This document shows, in pieces, positions 6,879 to 8,516 of a stretch of 8,516 bases of DNA. Position 1 is the first letter of the stretch; every line of letters starts with the position of its first letter. A program made the position numbers and the translations under genes. The notes under the pieces were generated by a model. It was not told where the DNA came from. It worked only from the letters and a program-made list of their open reading frames with translations, and searched no databases. The stretch comes from Oscillospiraceae bacterium (GTDB lineage Bacteria; Bacillota; Clostridia; UBA1381), in contig SVKH01000065.1 in assembly GCA_015068545.1 (NCBI GenBank), positions 1-8,516 of the forward strand, read 5' to 3'.

Positions 6879-7142
6879 TTATTTGTTTTCACAAGGTTGA
6901 TTTGCAACACCGCAAGAAGTCTTGCAAGCAGATTGGCAAGATGTCTGGCATTCACCACAACCACCTTCGCAAGAAGTAAGGTTTCTGGTAGCTAGTGTAA
7001 CAATTCTCTTTGTGCTTTCGCAAGGTTGGTTAGCTACGCCGCATGATGTTTTGCAAGCGGATTGGCAAGATGTCTGACATTCACCGCAACCACCTTCGCA
7101 AGAAGTAAGATTTCTAGTAGCAAGTGTCTGAATTCTATTCAT
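6879..7142 (-). CDS. scfA: tandem-fused SCIFF ranthipeptide precursor (two leader-core units)
   Basis: Precursor of a ribosomally made, post-translationally modified peptide of the SCIFF family (six cysteines in forty-five). Radical SAM maturases of the family install non-alpha thioether crosslinks. The core shows the family spacing C19-x2-C22-x3-C26-x3-C30-x3-C34-x6-C41, including GECQTSCQSACKTSCG, preceded by an extra C15; the leader motif is TLATRNL (6-12). The oddity is size: 87 residues instead of about 45-50, because a second complete unit follows in frame with a 43-residue period. Residues 6-42 and 49-85 are identical, and T44-K45-R46-I47-V48 sits where M1-N2-R3-I4-Q5 sits in unit 1, so the second unit keeps its own leader and only its initiator Met is replaced. 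In total there are 14 Cys in two groups of seven. Start is supported by AAGGAG 7 nt upstream. scfB follows after 65 nt. Family assignment is very secure. Whether both halves are modified and then cut apart is inference. Confidence 0.95.
   Translation of the reverse strand: MNRIQTLATRNLTSCEGGCGECQTSCQSACKTSCGVANQPCESTKRIVTLATRNLTSCEGGCGECQTSCQSACKTSCGVANQPCENK
6888..6998 (-). repeat. SCIFF unit 2 (identical 37-residue block, second copy)
   Basis: This is the DNA for residues 49-85 of the precursor, the second of the direct repeats with 129-bp period. Examples of synonymous differences from unit 1 are CTT/CTA at Leu7/50, TGC/TGT at Cys19/62, TGT/TGC at Cys22/65 and GGC/GGT at Gly35/78. The unit ends with a short tail of Asn-Lys before the stop, where unit 1 has Ser followed by the fused leader. 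Confidence 0.95.
7017..7127 (-). repeat. SCIFF unit 1 (identical 37-residue block, first copy)
   Basis: This is the DNA for residues 6-42 of the precursor. It pairs with the copy at 6888-6998, offset by 129 bp. The two 111-bp copies differ at 14 third-codon positions, all synonymous, with no gap and no amino-acid change. The unshared linker (residues 43-48) joins the end of this core to the leader of the next unit. Confidence 0.95.
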
Positions 7143-7149
7143 GAATATT

Positions 7150-7155
7150 CTCCTT
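7150..7155 (-). promoter_or_regulatory. ribosome binding site of scfA
   Basis: AAGGAG on the minus strand lies 7 nt upstream of the ATG at 7142. It is a near-ideal Shine-Dalgarno sequence and fixes the start of this small gene. With the consensus promoter it points to high-level expression. Confidence 0.88.
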
Positions 7156-7180
7156 TTTGAAATAAATATGTATCAGATAT

Positions 7181-7209
7181 ATTATATAAGTTTTTTCCTG
7201 TCTTGTCAA
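7181..7209 (-). promoter_or_regulatory. consensus sigma-A promoter for scfA
   Basis: On the minus strand, TTGACA (7204-7209) is followed by a 17-bp spacer and then TATAAT (7181-7186). Both hexamers match the vegetative consensus perfectly and the spacing is optimal. The -35 box contains the TGA stop codon of the decarboxylase gene. Transcription should start near 7174, leaving a short leader of about 30 nt before the scfA start codon. This predicts strong constitutive transcription of the precursor, independent of the upstream gene. Confidence 0.88.
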
Positions 7210-8516
7210 GTACTAAGAACAAGTATTTTCCCTGATTTGTATGTTGACGTGCCGGAAAGTTCTATACCGCAGGATGTGTAGGATTTTAAAATCTCCAGCT
7301 CCTTATGGGTTATCAGCTCGCCTGGTGTCAGAATAGGTATCCCCGGAGGATACGCCCATAAGTATTCTGCCGAGATTCTTCCTGCTGCAGATATTTCGTC
7401 TACATACTCAGATGGCTGTGATTTTGCCGTGCTTACCGGCATTACTGTCCTAGGGGAAGATATTAGATGGGTACACTTTTTTACCGGTGAAAATTGACGG
7501 TCTATCAGGAGAAGAACGTCTCTTAGTGCGGAAAGAGTCTGACTTGTATCGCCAATTCCGGTCATGCACAGAACATAATTTGCAGAGGTCATTTCCGGCT
7601 CGATGCCATTTTCTCTTAAAAGTCCTGCCAGTTTTTTAGAATCGGAGGTGATGATAGTTATTTTACTCGTGTCTAAATCGAAGAAATCGCCTTGATTCTG
7701 AAGTATTCTAAGATTTTTTAGACTGCTTGCTTCGTTATAAAAGGCGGAAAGATTTTTCTGCCAATTAAAAAGTATATTGCTATCTTTCAGCATATCTACG
7801 CATTGGTCTATGGATGATAGTAATATATAAGACGGACTGCTGGTTTCAAACACCGATAGCTTGTCCATTACCTTTTGATAATACTCATGGCGGACATGGC
7901 AGATAGCCGTTTGCGTTAAGCCGCTAAGGGTTTTATGCAGGCTGGAAATGACAATATCCGCACCACATGAGGTAGGACTTTTCGGAAAATTTGCAAAGCC
8001 AAAGTGAGCTCCGTGTGCGCAGTCTACCATTAGCGGCACACCATGGCTGTGACAGATACGGGCAATGCTTTCTACGTCACTTACAACTCCCTCGTATGTA
8101 GGGCTGGTTATTACTACAAGCTTGGCATCAGGTGCATTGCTAAGAGCAAGCTCTACATTTTTTGCCGATATACCGGAATTGATGCCGTATTCAGAGTGAA
8201 ACTCAGGACATATATACACAGGCTCCGCACCGGATAGCTCCAATGCGTTATAGACAGATTTATGTGATGATCGGTCTACCAGTACTTTGTCGCCTTGGCT
8301 TACCAGTGCAGTTATACTCGATAAAATACCACAGGTGGAACCATTTACCAGATATATGCTGTGGTCGGATTTGAATACTTCCGATGCCTTTTCCATAGAC
8401 TCCTTTAGTATTCCGGAAGGGCAGTGAAGATTGTCATAACCTTCAATCTCGGTTATGTCACAGTCAAGCATACTGCCGAAAAACGGAAAATATTCCGAGT
8501 TGCGCTTGTGCCCCGG
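7206..8516 (-). CDS. Orn/Lys/Arg decarboxylase, 5' end beyond window (partial)
   Basis: PLP-dependent decarboxylase of the aminotransferase-fold Orn/Lys/Arg family, a cytoplasmic enzyme that converts a basic amino acid to its polyamine or diamine plus CO2. The frame stays open to the right edge, and the codons beyond the internal Met at 8471 encode PGHKRN, the N-terminal signature of this family. The real start is therefore outside the window, with perhaps 20-30 residues missing. Numbered from that internal Met, visible motifs are GSTCG (44-48, PLP phosphate loop), a VDCAHG segment (149-154, with the Asp expected to pair with the pyridine nitrogen), and SLHKTLSG (177-184) with K180 as the Schiff-base lysine (codon 7932-7934). 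The C-terminal domain carries YPPGIPILTPGE (374-385). The size fits the short (~470-residue) clostridial form. Arginine, lysine and ornithine specificity cannot be separated by eye. No terminator separates it from the downstream scfA, so some read-through is likely. Confidence 0.93.
   Translation of the reverse strand, partial: PGHKRNSEYFPFFGSMLDCDITEIEGYDNLHCPSGILKESMEKASEVFKSDHSIYLVNGSTCGILSSITALVSQGDKVLVDRSSHKSVYNALELSGAEPVYICPEFHSEYGINSGISAKNVELALSNAPDAKLVVITSPTYEGVVSDVESIARICHSHGVPLMVDCAHGAHFGFANFPKSPTSCGADIVISSLHKTLSGLTQTAICHVRHEYYQKVMDKLSVFETSSPSYILLSSIDQCVDMLKDSNILFNWQKNLSAFYNEASSLKNLRILQNQGDFFDLDTSKITIITSDSKKLAGLLRENGIEPEMTSANYVLCMTGIGDTSQTLSALRDVLLLIDRQFSPVKKCTHLISSPRTVMPVSTAKSQPSEYVDEISAAGRISAEYLWAYPPGIPILTPGELITHKELEILKSYTSCGIELSGTSTYKSGKILVLST

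Noticed and set aside
6879..7142. Metallothionein or ferredoxin-like metal-binding protein, because of 14 cysteines
   Set aside because: The order and spacing of residues (TLATRNL leader, GECQTSCQSACKTSCG core) and the adjacent dedicated maturase identify it as a SCIFF precursor.
6879..7142. Assembly artefact creating the tandem repeat
   Set aside because: The two copies differ at 14 silent positions and in their flanks, which a collapsed or duplicated read would not produce.
8469..8471. ATG at 8471 as the start of the decarboxylase
   Set aside because: The frame continues upstream to the window edge with the family signature PGHKRN, so this Met is internal.

Overview
The window looks like chromosomal DNA from an anaerobic Gram-positive clostridium (order Eubacteriales, probably a gut Oscillospiraceae/Lachnospiraceae-type organism). 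The evidence is a SCIFF ranthipeptide precursor with its radical SAM maturase, a nearly clade-specific pair in Clostridia; an Orn/Lys/Arg decarboxylase of the short clostridial type; AAGGAG-type ribosome binding sites; consensus sigma-A promoters; and AT-rich intergenic DNA. All four protein genes are on the minus strand, so transcription runs from right to left.

Layout in transcription order: (1) 8516-7206, a PLP-dependent Orn/Lys/Arg decarboxylase whose 5' end lies beyond the window. (2) A consensus sigma-A promoter (TTGACA, 17 bp, TATAAT) whose -35 box overlaps the decarboxylase stop codon. (3) 7142-6879, a SCIFF precursor (scfA) that is unusual in being two complete precursors fused in frame, 87 residues with 14 cysteines. 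(4) A 9-bp hairpin with a weak U tract in the scfA-scfB gap, probably an attenuator or processing site. (5) 6813-5446, the radical SAM/SPASM maturase scfB, ending in a strong intrinsic terminator. (6) A non-coding stretch of 461 bp that includes a second good sigma-A promoter. (7) 4984-149, a 1611-residue secreted protein with about ten ~98-residue beta-sandwich repeats, three chitobiase-C-like modules and two C-terminal 'W-x(n)-KP' modules. (8) A left-edge cluster of inverted repeats that contains terminator-like hairpins for both strands.

How it works together: the precursor is probably made in large excess from its own promoter, and less message reads through the hairpin into the maturase. 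The maturase N-terminal recognition domain would bind the leader, which is present twice, and the SPASM radical SAM domain would install thioether crosslinks in each Cys-rich core. No protease or transporter for the product is visible here. The large secreted protein has its own promoter and is separated from scfB by a terminator, so a functional link to the peptide is not shown.

The most noteworthy observation is the tandem-fused SCIFF precursor. Its two 37-residue blocks are identical in protein yet differ at 14 synonymous codon positions, which indicates an old duplication kept under strong protein-level constraint.
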